The notes beneath the pieces were generated by a model. The model saw nothing but the letters and a program-made list of their open reading frames with translations. It ran no database searches and had not been told where the DNA came from. 27,521 nt of DNA from Pseudomonadota bacterium (lineage in GTDB: Bacteria; Pseudomonadota; Gammaproteobacteria; Xanthomonadales; Rhodanobacteraceae). Location of the stretch: assembly GCA_023430685.1 (NCBI GenBank), contig JAEYZH010000066.1, forward strand, positions 1-27,521, written 5' to 3'. The position numbers and the translations under genes were made by a program. How positions within the stretch are numbered: the first letter of the stretch is position 1; every line of letters starts with the position of its first letter. Of this stretch, positions 15,296 through 23,852 are shown in pieces.

Positions 15296-16900
15296 TCAGC
15301 GCTTCGATTCGCTGCCGCTCGCGAAGATGCGGTCCGATTCGTAGGCGCCGAGGTCGTAGGTGCCGAAGCGATCCTGCGCGGCGAGGTCGTCGATGCCGCG
15401 CAGGTTGCCATCGATGTCGGGCGATTTCGCCGACACCGGCGCGTCGTCGCAGAAGTCGATCGCCGCGTTGCCGGGCAGCAGGCGATAATCGCCGCGTGCG
15501 GGTGCCTGGAACGCGATCGGCAGGATGTCGCTGCGCTCGGCCGCCACTTCGAACGTACCCTGGTCCTTGAGGATGCAGTCGTAGCGCACGGTCGGCAGCG
15601 CGCCGAAGAAGTCGAAGATGCGATCCTTGCCCGACACGAGGCTCGACAGGCCGAGGATGTCGGTCACGAACGCCCCCTGCTCGCCGTCACCGAAGATCAG
15701 CGCGGCCCCGCCGTCGTTGTCGGCGAAGGTCGAGTGCTCGAAGCGCAGCGATCCGCCCATCGTGAAGATCGGCGCGCAGCCCGGCGCTCCCTCGATGCAT
15801 CCGTTGCCGACCACGAGGCTCGAGTACAGGCGCACCGAGGAGCCCTCGCCGTGCATCCAGATCGCGCTGCCGCCAGCGGCCGCATTGTCGCGCACGATCG
15901 CCTCGCTCAGGTGTGCCGAACCGCCGTTGCGGACCGAGACCGCGCCACCGCGTTCGGCGATGTTGCCGGACAGGCGCAGGCACTCGAGTTCAGACGGGCA
16001 GTGGCGAAACGGGCCGTGCCGGAAGCGCGCGAACTGCGCGTAGCCGCCGTCGCCCGCGAACGCGCCGCCGCCTTCCGCCGCGCTGTTGTCGCGCAGCACG
16101 ACGTCATCGAGCAGCGCCTTCGAATTGGCGCCTCCCACGTACAGGCCGCCCCCGCGGTTGGACGCGTGGTTCGCGCGCACGAGCACGCCGTCGACCGGCG
16201 TGAGCGGATCCTTCGGATCGCTGCCCGCGCTCGCGAGGCCGCTGGAGAGCACCGCGATGCCGCCGCCGTCGATCGCCTGGTTGTCGCGCACGACGACCGC
16301 GCTCGGCTGCATGCGCAGCGTCGCGTCCGCGACGAGGATGCCGCCACCGACCGAAGCGAGGTTGTCGTGGATCTCGACGTTGCGTTCGAGCGTGACGATC
16401 GCGTTGAACGAGACCGCGAGACCCCCGCCATGCGTGTTGTGGTTGTGGTGGATCGCCGTGTCGGCGACGTGGACGAGCACGCGCCCTGCGATGTTGAGGC
16501 CGCCCCAGGTGCCGATGTCGCCGCTGGCGCCGCCGCCGCTGATGTCGAGGCGCTCGATGCGCACCGGGAAGCTGTCGATGCCTTCGCCGCCCCAGATCGA
16601 CAGCGTCGCCCATTCGCCGGTGCCGACGAGCGCGGTGCGACCCGTCGGCACGGTGTCTCCGCACGCGGCATGGCCGCCGATCAGGTCGACCGCGGTATCG
16701 ATGAAGGCGGTCTGGTCGAGGTACGCCTGGTCGTTCGCGAGCCGGATCGTGTCGGCTTCGGGCGTTGCTTTCGCGAGCGCGATCGCCTCGGCGATCGAGT
16801 GGGCATTGCAGGTGCCGGCGGCGCCGACGCTGATGTCGGCCGATTGGGCCGACAGGCTGAAGCCCAGCGCGAGCGCTGGCAGGAACGGGAGGATGCGCAT
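15296..16900 (-). CDS. Secreted right-handed beta-helix protein 5 with degenerate terminal tail
   Basis: A 534-residue exported protein. The signal peptide MRILPFLPALALGFSLSAQS is cut near residues 18-21, and CGGAGC lies about 5 bases before the ATG. The opening SVGAAGTCNAHSIAEAIALA...DTIRLAN corresponds to the GSLREAI-type domain of the others in diverged form. Rungs with GGG turns run from about 140 to 400 (NTHGGGLAVS, SVGGGILVADATLRM, IDGGGIAVL, NRGGGLYVGG, AEGGGAFAGDG, ERGGAVSVRNGG). The end is NLRGIDDLAAQDRFGTYDLGAYESDRIFASGSESKR. The tail keeps D-R-I-F-x-S-G but has Ser in place of the Phe of G-F-E, and carries four extra residues. It converges with the mdtD-like gene (133 bp). Function unknown. 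Confidence 0.8.
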   Translation of the reverse strand: MRILPFLPALALGFSLSAQSADISVGAAGTCNAHSIAEAIALAKATPEADTIRLANDQAYLDQTAFIDTAVDLIGGHAACGDTVPTGRTALVGTGEWATLSIWGGEGIDSFPVRIERLDISGGGASGDIGTWGGLNIAGRVLVHVADTAIHHNHNTHGGGLAVSFNAIVTLERNVEIHDNLASVGGGILVADATLRMQPSAVVVRDNQAIDGGGIAVLSSGLASAGSDPKDPLTPVDGVLVRANHASNRGGGLYVGGANSKALLDDVVLRDNSAAEGGGAFAGDGGYAQFARFRHGPFRHCPSELECLRLSGNIAERGGAVSVRNGGSAHLSEAIVRDNAAAGGSAIWMHGEGSSVRLYSSLVVGNGCIEGAPGCAPIFTMGGSLRFEHSTFADNDGGAALIFGDGEQGAFVTDILGLSSLVSGKDRIFDFFGALPTVRYDCILKDQGTFEVAAERSDILPIAFQAPARGDYRLLPGNAAIDFCDDAPVSAKSPDIDGNLRGIDDLAAQDRFGTYDLGAYESDRIFASGSESKR

Positions 16901-17143
16901 CGGATGCTCCGGAATGACCGTCCAGGTCGGTCGATGGCGGAGATAACGGCGGCGGGACGCCGTTCCTATCATCGCGCCCGGCTGCGACGTCACGTCGTCG
17001 TGCACCCGGCCGTCCCTGGCAGTGCGCCTTCCGGCGCAGCCCCCGCGGCTCCGGGATCGATCGCCCCGGCTGCACGCTGCTTCGCCAGCGTCGCAAGCGA
17101 CGGAGGAACCGGCTGCGCACTCGCCGGTTCGGCATGGACCCGC

Positions 17144-17149
17144 TAGAAT
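17144..17149 (+). promoter_or_regulatory. Possible -10 element for the pyrG operon
   Basis: TAGAAT (one mismatch to TATAAT) lies 26 bases before the pyrG start, in a short AT-richer patch of an otherwise GC-rich gap. No good -35 hexamer is seen 16-18 bases upstream. This gap (16901-17175) also holds the upstream region of beta-helix gene 5. Confidence 0.35.
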
Positions 17150-17175
17150 ACGGGTTTCGAGCGGAACGTTCGCCC

Positions 17176-18837
17176 ATGACCCCCCTGATCTTCGTGACCG
17201 GCGGCGTGGTGTCCTCGCTAGGCAAGGGCATCGCCGCCGCGTCGCTGGCCGCCATCCTCGAAGCGCGCGGCCTGCGCGTGACGATGATGAAGCTGGACCC
17301 CTACATCAACGTCGACCCGGGCACGATGAGCCCGTTCCAGCACGGCGAGGTCTACGTCACCGACGACGGTGCCGAGACCGACCTCGACCTCGGCCACTAC
17401 GAGCGCTTCGTGCGCACGCGGCTCACCGGCAAGAATTCGATCACGACCGGCAAGATCTACGAAAGCGTGATCGCGAAGGAGCGCCGCGGCGACTACCTCG
17501 GCGCGACCGTGCAGGTGATCCCGCACATCACCGACGAGATCAAGCACCGCATCTACGAGGCGACCCAGGGCTACGACGTCGCGCTGGTCGAGATCGGCGG
17601 CACCGTCGGCGACATCGAATCGCTGCCGTTCCTGGAAGCCATCCGCCAGATCCGCATCGAGCACGGCGCGGAGCAGGCGATCTTCATGCACCTGACGCTG
17701 GTGCCGTACATCAAGGCCGCCGGAGAGATCAAGACCAAGCCGACCCAGCACTCGGTCAAGGAACTGCGCTCGATCGGCATCCAGCCCGACATCCTCGTCT
17801 GCCGCTGCGAGCAGCCGCTGCCGCAGAGCGACCGGCGCAAGATCGCGTTGTTCACGAACGTGCCCGAAAAGGCCGTGATCAGCGCGATCGACGTCGACAT
17901 CATCTACAAGTTGCCGTTGTGGCTGCAGCAGCAGGGGCTCGACGAGATCGTCGTCGACAAGCTGCGCCTGAACGCGAAGCCGGCCGACCTGTCCGGCTGG
18001 GAGCGCACGGTCGACGCGGTAGAGAATCCGCAGGGCGAGGTCACGATCGCGATCGTCGGCAAGTACGTCGAGCACAAGGACGCCTACAAGTCGCTCGGCG
18101 AAGCGTTGCGCCACGGCGGCATCAAGCAGAAGACGCGTGTCCACCTGCGCTGGGTCGAGTCCGAGGAGATCGAGCGCAAGGGCGCCGACCTGCTGCGCGA
18201 TGCCGACGGCATCCTCGTGCCCGGTGGCTTCGGCAAGCGCGGTTTCGAAGGCAAGATCGCGGCGGTGCGTTACGCACGCGAGAACCGCATCCCGTATTTC
18301 GGCATCTGCTACGGCATGCACGCGGCGGTGGTCGATTTCGCGCGCCACATCGCAGGGCTCGAGGGCGCCAACTCGAGCGAGAACGACCGCAACGCCGAGC
18401 ACCCGGTGATCGCGCTGATCGCGGAGTGGAAGACCGTCGCGGGCGAAGTCGAGCGCCGTGACGAGGCGTCCGACCTCGGCGGCACGATGCGCCTCGGTGC
18501 GCAGGAGTGCCGCCTCAAGGCCGGCACGCTGTCGCGCGAGATGTACGGCCAGGACGTGATCCGCGAACGCCATCGCCATCGCTACGAGTTCAACAACCGC
18601 TACCGCCAGCAGTTCAAGGACCTCGGGCTCATCATCGCGGGCAAGTCGATGGACGACCTGCTGGTCGAGGTGGTCGAGATCGCGGACCATCCGTGGTTCG
18701 TCGCCTGCCAGTTCCACCCGGAGTTCACCTCGACGCCGCGCGACGGGCATCCGCTGTTCATCGGCTTCGTGCGCGCCGCGCGCGAGCAGAAAGCGATGCG
18801 CGAAGCACCGCGCCTGGCGCAGCAGGTGGTCGCGTGA
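17176..18837 (+). CDS. pyrG: CTP synthase
   Basis: Converts UTP to CTP using ATP and glutamine; cytoplasmic. Full length at 553 residues. The amidoligase domain shows FVTGGVVSSLGKGIAAASL (from residue 5), KLDPYINVDPGTMSP, GAETDLDLGHYERF and KTKPTQHSVKELRSIGIQPD. The class I glutamine amidotransferase domain has the nucleophile Cys378 in GICYGMH, and His514/Glu516 in CQFHPEFTSTPRDGHPLF. The usual motif is G-I-C-x-G-M-Q; here the last residue, 382, is His (CAC), which is unusual. I chose the start at 17176 because the family begins MTxxIFVTGG; an ATG at 17134 would add 14 atypical residues. The stop overlaps the kdsA GTG (GTGA), so the two are translationally coupled. It is the first gene of the operon. 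Confidence 0.97.
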   Translation: MTPLIFVTGGVVSSLGKGIAAASLAAILEARGLRVTMMKLDPYINVDPGTMSPFQHGEVYVTDDGAETDLDLGHYERFVRTRLTGKNSITTGKIYESVIAKERRGDYLGATVQVIPHITDEIKHRIYEATQGYDVALVEIGGTVGDIESLPFLEAIRQIRIEHGAEQAIFMHLTLVPYIKAAGEIKTKPTQHSVKELRSIGIQPDILVCRCEQPLPQSDRRKIALFTNVPEKAVISAIDVDIIYKLPLWLQQQGLDEIVVDKLRLNAKPADLSGWERTVDAVENPQGEVTIAIVGKYVEHKDAYKSLGEALRHGGIKQKTRVHLRWVESEEIERKGADLLRDADGILVPGGFGKRGFEGKIAAVRYARENRIPYFGICYGMHAAVVDFARHIAGLEGANSSENDRNAEHPVIALIAEWKTVAGEVERRDEASDLGGTMRLGAQECRLKAGTLSREMYGQDVIRERHRHRYEFNNRYRQQFKDLGLIIAGKSMDDLLVEVVEIADHPWFVACQFHPEFTSTPRDGHPLFIGFVRAAREQKAMREAPRLAQQVVA

Positions 18838-19655
18838 GGCTTTGCGGATTCGACGTCGGCCTCGATCAACCCCTGTTCCTGATCGCCGGACCCTGTGTCA
18901 TCGAATCGATGCAGTTGCAACTGGACACGGCCGGCACGCTCAAGGAGATCACCGACCGCATCGGGATCCCGTTCATCTTCAAGTCGAGCTTCGACAAGGC
19001 GAACCGCACGTCGGGGACCAGTTTCCGTGGCCCCGGCATCGAGGAAGGCCTCAAGGTGCTCGCCGAAGTGAAGCGCCAGATCGGCGTGCCGGTGCTGACC
19101 GACGTGCACGAATACACGCCGATGGACGAGGTCGCGAGCGTCGTCGACGTGCTGCAGACGCCCGCGTTCCTGTGCCGCCAGACCGATTTCATCCAGGCCG
19201 TCGCCAGGGCCGGCAAGCCGGTCAACATCAAGAAGGGCCAGTTCCTGTCGCCGTGGGAGATGAAGCATGTCGCCGCGAAGGCGAAGGCGACCGGCAACGC
19301 GCAGATCATGGTCTGCGAGCGCGGCGCGAGCTTCGGCTACAACAACCTCGTGTCGGACATGCGCAGCCTCAGCGTGATGCGCGACACCGGATGCCCGGTG
19401 GTGTTCGACGCGACGCATTCGGTGCAGTTGCCCGGCGGCGCGGACGGAAAGTCCGGCGGCCAGCGCGAATTCGTGCCGGTGCTCGCGCGCGCGGCGGTCG
19501 CGGTCGGCATCGCAGGCATCTTCATGGAAACGCATCCCGATCCGGACAAGGCGCTCAGCGACGGCCCGAACGCGTGGCCGCTCGCGCAGATGGCGGATCT
19601 GCTCGAGGACCTCAAGGGCTTCGATGCAATCGCCAAGCGCTCGAAGCTGTTGTAG
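18834..19655 (+). CDS. kdsA: 3-deoxy-D-manno-octulosonate-8-phosphate synthase (metal-dependent type)
   Basis: Condenses PEP with arabinose 5-phosphate to KDO-8-phosphate for LPS inner core; cytoplasmic TIM barrel. It has 273 residues from a GTG overlapping the pyrG stop by 4 bp. Motifs: IAGPCVIES, FKSSFDKANRTSGTSFRGPG, PVLTDVHEYTPM, QTDFIQAV, KPVNIKKGQFLSPWEM, FDATHSVQLPGG, ETHPDPDKALSDGPNAWPL. Cys21 in AGPC is the metal ligand of the metal-dependent class; E. coli KdsA has Asn there. The C-terminus is short: the TAG stop belongs to a TGTAGGAGCGCAC repeat (19651-19679), so the last residues SKLL may mark where a longer family tail was replaced. Confidence 0.96.
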   Translation: MRLCGFDVGLDQPLFLIAGPCVIESMQLQLDTAGTLKEITDRIGIPFIFKSSFDKANRTSGTSFRGPGIEEGLKVLAEVKRQIGVPVLTDVHEYTPMDEVASVVDVLQTPAFLCRQTDFIQAVARAGKPVNIKKGQFLSPWEMKHVAAKAKATGNAQIMVCERGASFGYNNLVSDMRSLSVMRDTGCPVVFDATHSVQLPGGADGKSGGQREFVPVLARAAVAVGIAGIFMETHPDPDKALSDGPNAWPLAQMADLLEDLKGFDAIAKRSKLL

Positions 19656-19679
19656 GAGCGCACCCTGTGCGCGATCGCG
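19651..19679. repeat. REP-like palindromic repeat covering the kdsA stop
   Basis: TGTAGGAGCGCACCCTGTGC followed by GCGATCGCG. The core is a GCGCAC/GTGCGC stem (19658-19663 and 19667-19672) with a CCT loop. The GTAGGAGCGCACC-TGTGCGCGA form is one I remember as very common between genes of Xanthomonadaceae and relatives. Its TAG (19653-19655) is the kdsA stop codon. It lies in the 64-bp gap before eno and could also act on transcription or mRNA stability. Confidence 0.75.
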
Positions 19680-19719
19680 TTTCTCCGTTCCCTTCCGACT
19701 TGACCGAGTGCTTCGTCCC

Positions 19720-21033
<1,314 letters not shown>

Positions 21034-21045
21034 GGCCGCGCGCAC

Positions 21046-21366
21046 GTGCTGCGCTGGACTTGCCTCGTCCTGCTGGTGCTGCTGATCGCATTGCAGGTGC
21101 ACCTGTGGGCGGGGCAGGGCGGCTTGCGCGAGATGTGGCGCATCCAGCAGCGCGTCGACAGCCAGAAGGACGCCAACGCGCAACTGCGCAAGCGCAACGA
21201 CAAGCTCGCGGCCGACGTCGAGGACCTCAAGCAGGGCAGCGAGGCGATCGAGGAACGCGCGCGTTCCGAACTCGGCCTCGTCAAGCCCGGCGAGACGTTC
21301 TACCGCGTGGTGGACCCCGACATCGCCGGCACGCGCGCGGCCGAAGCCGATACCGATGCCGACTGA
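21046..21366 (+). CDS. ftsB: Cell division protein FtsB
   Basis: A bitopic divisome protein that pairs with FtsL and FtsQ through a periplasmic coiled coil and helps activate septal wall synthesis. It has 106 residues from GTG, 12 bases after eno. A short cytoplasmic start is followed by a membrane helix (about residues 5-22, CLVLLVLLIALQVHLW), the conserved GxGGL turn as GQGGLREM, a coiled coil (about 30-65), and the family end EERARSELGLVKPGETFYRVV. The last 15 residues, acidic and Ala-rich, are beyond the core family and overlap ispD by 11 bp. The position after eno and before ispD is the usual one. Confidence 0.93.
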   Translation: MLRWTCLVLLVLLIALQVHLWAGQGGLREMWRIQQRVDSQKDANAQLRKRNDKLAADVEDLKQGSEAIEERARSELGLVKPGETFYRVVDPDIAGTRAAEADTDAD

Positions 21367-22048
21367 GGCGCTCTGGTGCGTGGTGCCCGCGGCCGGCAGC
21401 GGCACGCGCTTCGGCGGCGGGGTGCCGAAGCAGTACATGCCATTGCGCGGAAGGCCCTTGCTGATGGTCACGCTCGAGCGACTCGCGTCGTGCAGCGTGA
21501 TCGGCGGCTTCGTCGTCGTGCTCGCGCGCGACGACGCGCACTGGCCCGGCGCGACGCACGTCGGTGGCAAGTGCGTGCGCGTCGCCACCGGTGCCGGCGA
21601 ACGCAGCGGCTCGGTGCTCGCGGGATTGCGCGCGTTGCCCGAATCGGTCGCCGGTGAGGCGTTCGTGCTCGTCCATGACGCGGCGCGGCCCTGCGTCGAG
21701 CCGGGCGACATCGAGCGCCTGGTGCGACTCGGGATTCCGGCCGGCGGTGCGCTGCTCGCCGCACCGCTGCGCGACACGCTCAAGCGCGCCGACGGCGGCG
21801 CGCGCGTGCTCGAAACCGAGCCGCGCGAATCGCGCTGGCGCGCATTGACGCCGCAGCTCTTCCGTCGCGGCGAACTCGAGGCCGCGCTCGGCGAGGCCGA
21901 ATGCGCCGGCATCGCGATCACCGACGAATCGATGGCGATGGAACGCGCCGGCCACCGTCCGTTGCTCGTCGAGGGCGCCGAGAGCAACCTCAAGGTCACG
22001 ACGCCGGCGGATCTGCTGCTCGCAGAGTACCTGCTGGGCTTTTCGTAG
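21356..22048 (+). CDS. ispD: 2-C-methyl-D-erythritol 4-phosphate cytidylyltransferase
   Basis: The third MEP-pathway step: joins MEP to CTP to give CDP-ME. It has 230 residues and a nucleotidyltransferase fold. Motifs: VVPAAGSGTRFGGGVPKQYMPL (CTP-binding loop, residues about 9-30), GAGERSGSVLAGL, VHDAARPCV, and ESNLKVTTPADLLLAE near the end. Use of CTP makes the pyrG neighbour metabolically apt. The ATG lies inside the ftsB end (11-bp overlap). The TAG stop is the start of an inverted-repeat element, GTAGGCTGGACG, at 22045. Confidence 0.95.
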   Translation: MPTEALWCVVPAAGSGTRFGGGVPKQYMPLRGRPLLMVTLERLASCSVIGGFVVVLARDDAHWPGATHVGGKCVRVATGAGERSGSVLAGLRALPESVAGEAFVLVHDAARPCVEPGDIERLVRLGIPAGGALLAAPLRDTLKRADGGARVLETEPRESRWRALTPQLFRRGELEAALGEAECAGIAITDESMAMERAGHRPLLVEGAESNLKVTTPADLLLAEYLLGFS

Positions 22049-22123
22049 GCTGGACGGCCGGAGGCCGGCCGGCGCACTCCACCCCGAACCGATCGCAAGC
22101 CGCGCTGCGCGCGTCCGGCCTAC
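22045..22123. repeat. 79-bp element with 12-bp terminal inverted repeats between ispD and ispF
   Basis: The left end GTAGGCTGGACG (22045-22056) and right end CGTCCGGCCTAC (22112-22123) are inverted repeats with one mismatch in 12. The inside is GC-rich with a GCCGG-AGG-CCGGC hairpin near the left end. It fills most of the 109-bp gap, and its TAG (22046-22048) ends ispD. It looks like a small non-autonomous or REP-type repeat; no direct target duplication is obvious. Confidence 0.6.
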
Positions 22124-22157
22124 AATGCAGGCCACTCCCTTGCCACCACGCTCCACC

Positions 22158-22712
22158 ATGCGCATCGGCCAAGGCATCGACGTACACGCGTTCGGACCCG
22201 GCGACCACGTCGTGCTCGCGGGCGTGCGCATCGCGCATTCGCACGGCCTCGTCGCGCATTCCGACGGCGACGTCGTGATCCATGCGCTTTGCGACGCATT
22301 GCTCGGCGCGCTCGCGCTCGGCGACATCGGCCATCACTTCCCGCCGGATGATCCGCGCTGGAAGGACGTCAACAGCCGCCACCTGCTGCTCGAGTGCACC
22401 GCGCTCGCGATCGGTCGCGGCTACGCGCTTGCGAATGCGGACGTCACCGTCGTGTGCGAACGCCCCAAGCTCGCGCCGCACATCGATGCGATGCGCGCGA
22501 ACCTCGCGGCCGACCTCGGCTGCACGGTCGGCGACGTCAGCGTGAAGGCGACCACCAGCGAGCGCCTCGGTTTCTGCGGGCGCGGCGAGGGTATCGCGGC
22601 ATCGGCCGTGGTGCTGCTGCAGCGTCGCGCGGCCGGGGCGCTGGAAACGCCGTCCTCGGTTCCGGTGCGGGTCGCGGGCGCGCGCCGGCTTGAGCCGGAC
22701 GCGGAGGCGTGA
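22158..22712 (+). CDS. ispF: 2-C-methyl-D-erythritol 2,4-cyclodiphosphate synthase
   Basis: Converts CDP-ME 2-phosphate to MEcPP with release of CMP, the fifth MEP step; a zinc-dependent homotrimer. It has 184 residues. Zinc ligands Asp8, His10 and His42 are at the same numbers as in E. coli (MRIGQGIDVH; VVIHALCDALLGALALGDIGHHFP). SDGD, the ATTSERLGFCGRGEGI end motif and WKDVNSR are all present. After the normal end near residue 158 there are about 26 extra residues (from AAGALETPSS to DAEA) without family counterpart, running into truD by a 4-bp GTGA overlap. An ATG at 22125 would lie next to the repeat element and is less likely. Confidence 0.95.
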   Translation: MRIGQGIDVHAFGPGDHVVLAGVRIAHSHGLVAHSDGDVVIHALCDALLGALALGDIGHHFPPDDPRWKDVNSRHLLLECTALAIGRGYALANADVTVVCERPKLAPHIDAMRANLAADLGCTVGDVSVKATTSERLGFCGRGEGIAASAVVLLQRRAAGALETPSSVPVRVAGARRLEPDAEA

Positions 22713-23734
22713 GCATCGCGCAGGCGCTTGCGCACGGCGGACCGGTCGCACGCGGCGTGTTGCGCGCGCATCCGCGCGATTTCGAGGTCGAGGAAGTGCT
22801 CGGCTTCGAGCCCGACGGCAGCGGCGAGCACGTGCTCCTCTGGATCGAGAAGACCGGCGCCAATACCGATTGGGTCGCGCGCCAGCTCGCGCGCGCCGCG
22901 GGCGTCGCGCCGATGGCGGTCGGCTATGCCGGGCTCAAGGACCGCCATGCGGTGACACGCCAGGCCTTCACCGTGCAACTCGCGGGGCGCGCCGCGCCGG
23001 ACTGGCAGGCGCTGCGCATCGAAGGCGTCGAAGTGCTCTCGACCGCGCGTCATTCGCGCAAGTTGCGGCGTGGCGCGCATCGCGCGAACCGATTCGTGAT
23101 CCGCCTGCGCGACGTCGAAGGCGACCGCGAGGAGGTCGAGCACCGGCTCGCCCGGATCGCCGCGTGCGGCGTGCCGAACTATTTCGGCGAGCAACGCTTC
23201 GGTCGCGAAGGCGGCAACGTCGCGCTGGCCGAGGCCCTGTTCGCGGGGCGGCGCCTGCCGCGCGAGCAACGCAGCATCGCGTTGTCGGCGGCGCGGTCGG
23301 CACTGTTCAATGCCGTGCTCGCGCGGCGCGTCGGCGAGGGCAACTGGGACCAGGGCCTCGACGGCGACGTCTGGATGATCGACGGCACGCAATCGATCTT
23401 CGGCCCCGAGCCCTGGAGCGAGGATCTCGCGCAGCGCCTCGCGACCGGCGCGATCCATCCGACCGGTCCGATGTGGGGGCAGGGCGACCTGCGAAGCGCC
23501 GGCGCGGTGGCTGCGCTCGAACGCGCGGTGGCCGATGCACACGCGGCGCTGGCCGCAGGACTCGCCGGCGCCGGTCTCGCGCAGGAGCGTCGCGCGCTGC
23601 GGCTGCGCGTGCGCGAGCTGCGCCATGGCTGGCCGGCGCCCGACCTGCTCGAACTCGGTTTCACGCTCGACCGCGGCGCGTTCGCGACCTCGATGTTGCG
23701 CGAATTGCTCGATTGGCACGCGCCGGCCGCCTGA
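22709..23734 (+). CDS. truD: tRNA pseudouridine(13) synthase TruD
   Basis: Makes pseudouridine at position 13 of tRNA-Glu and others. It has 341 residues, full length. Motifs: HPRDFEVEEVLGFEPDGSGEH at the start, YAGLKDRHAVTRQ with catalytic Asp78, RRGAHRANRFVIRLRDV, VPNYFGEQRFGREGGN, and HPTGPMWG with the TruD insertion domain between. The GTG start overlaps the ispF stop (GTGA); GGAGG lies immediately before. It is the last gene of the overlapping housekeeping run; a possible separate promoter follows before the small lipoprotein gene. Confidence 0.95.
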   Translation: MSIAQALAHGGPVARGVLRAHPRDFEVEEVLGFEPDGSGEHVLLWIEKTGANTDWVARQLARAAGVAPMAVGYAGLKDRHAVTRQAFTVQLAGRAAPDWQALRIEGVEVLSTARHSRKLRRGAHRANRFVIRLRDVEGDREEVEHRLARIAACGVPNYFGEQRFGREGGNVALAEALFAGRRLPREQRSIALSAARSALFNAVLARRVGEGNWDQGLDGDVWMIDGTQSIFGPEPWSEDLAQRLATGAIHPTGPMWGQGDLRSAGAVAALERAVADAHAALAAGLAGAGLAQERRALRLRVRELRHGWPAPDLLELGFTLDRGAFATSMLRELLDWHAPAA

Positions 23735-23792
23735 GCGCGACGAAGCGGGCTTTTCGAGCGACGCCCGGCATGCGGTCCCTCGGGCATCGGCC

Positions 23793-23798
23793 TATAGT
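23793..23798 (+). promoter_or_regulatory. Possible -10 element for the small lipoprotein gene
   Basis: TATAGT, two changes from consensus, in a GC-rich 118-bp gap, 54 bases before the start at 23853. No clear -35 hexamer is seen at the right distance. Confidence 0.3.
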
Positions 23799-23852
23799 GG
23801 CCGCGCGGCCTGCGATCGTCGCATCGGCCGCGTCACTGGAACGGAGGTCGGC

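Noticed and set aside
5145..16900. Calling the beta-helix proteins pectate or alginate lyases
   Set aside because: Only the fold is supported; I could not identify catalytic residues of a lyase or hydrolase family.
21356..22712. IspD-IspF bifunctional fusion
   Set aside because: ispD ends at a TAG at 22048 and ispF starts 109 bp later in a separate gene; the gap is filled by the repeat element.
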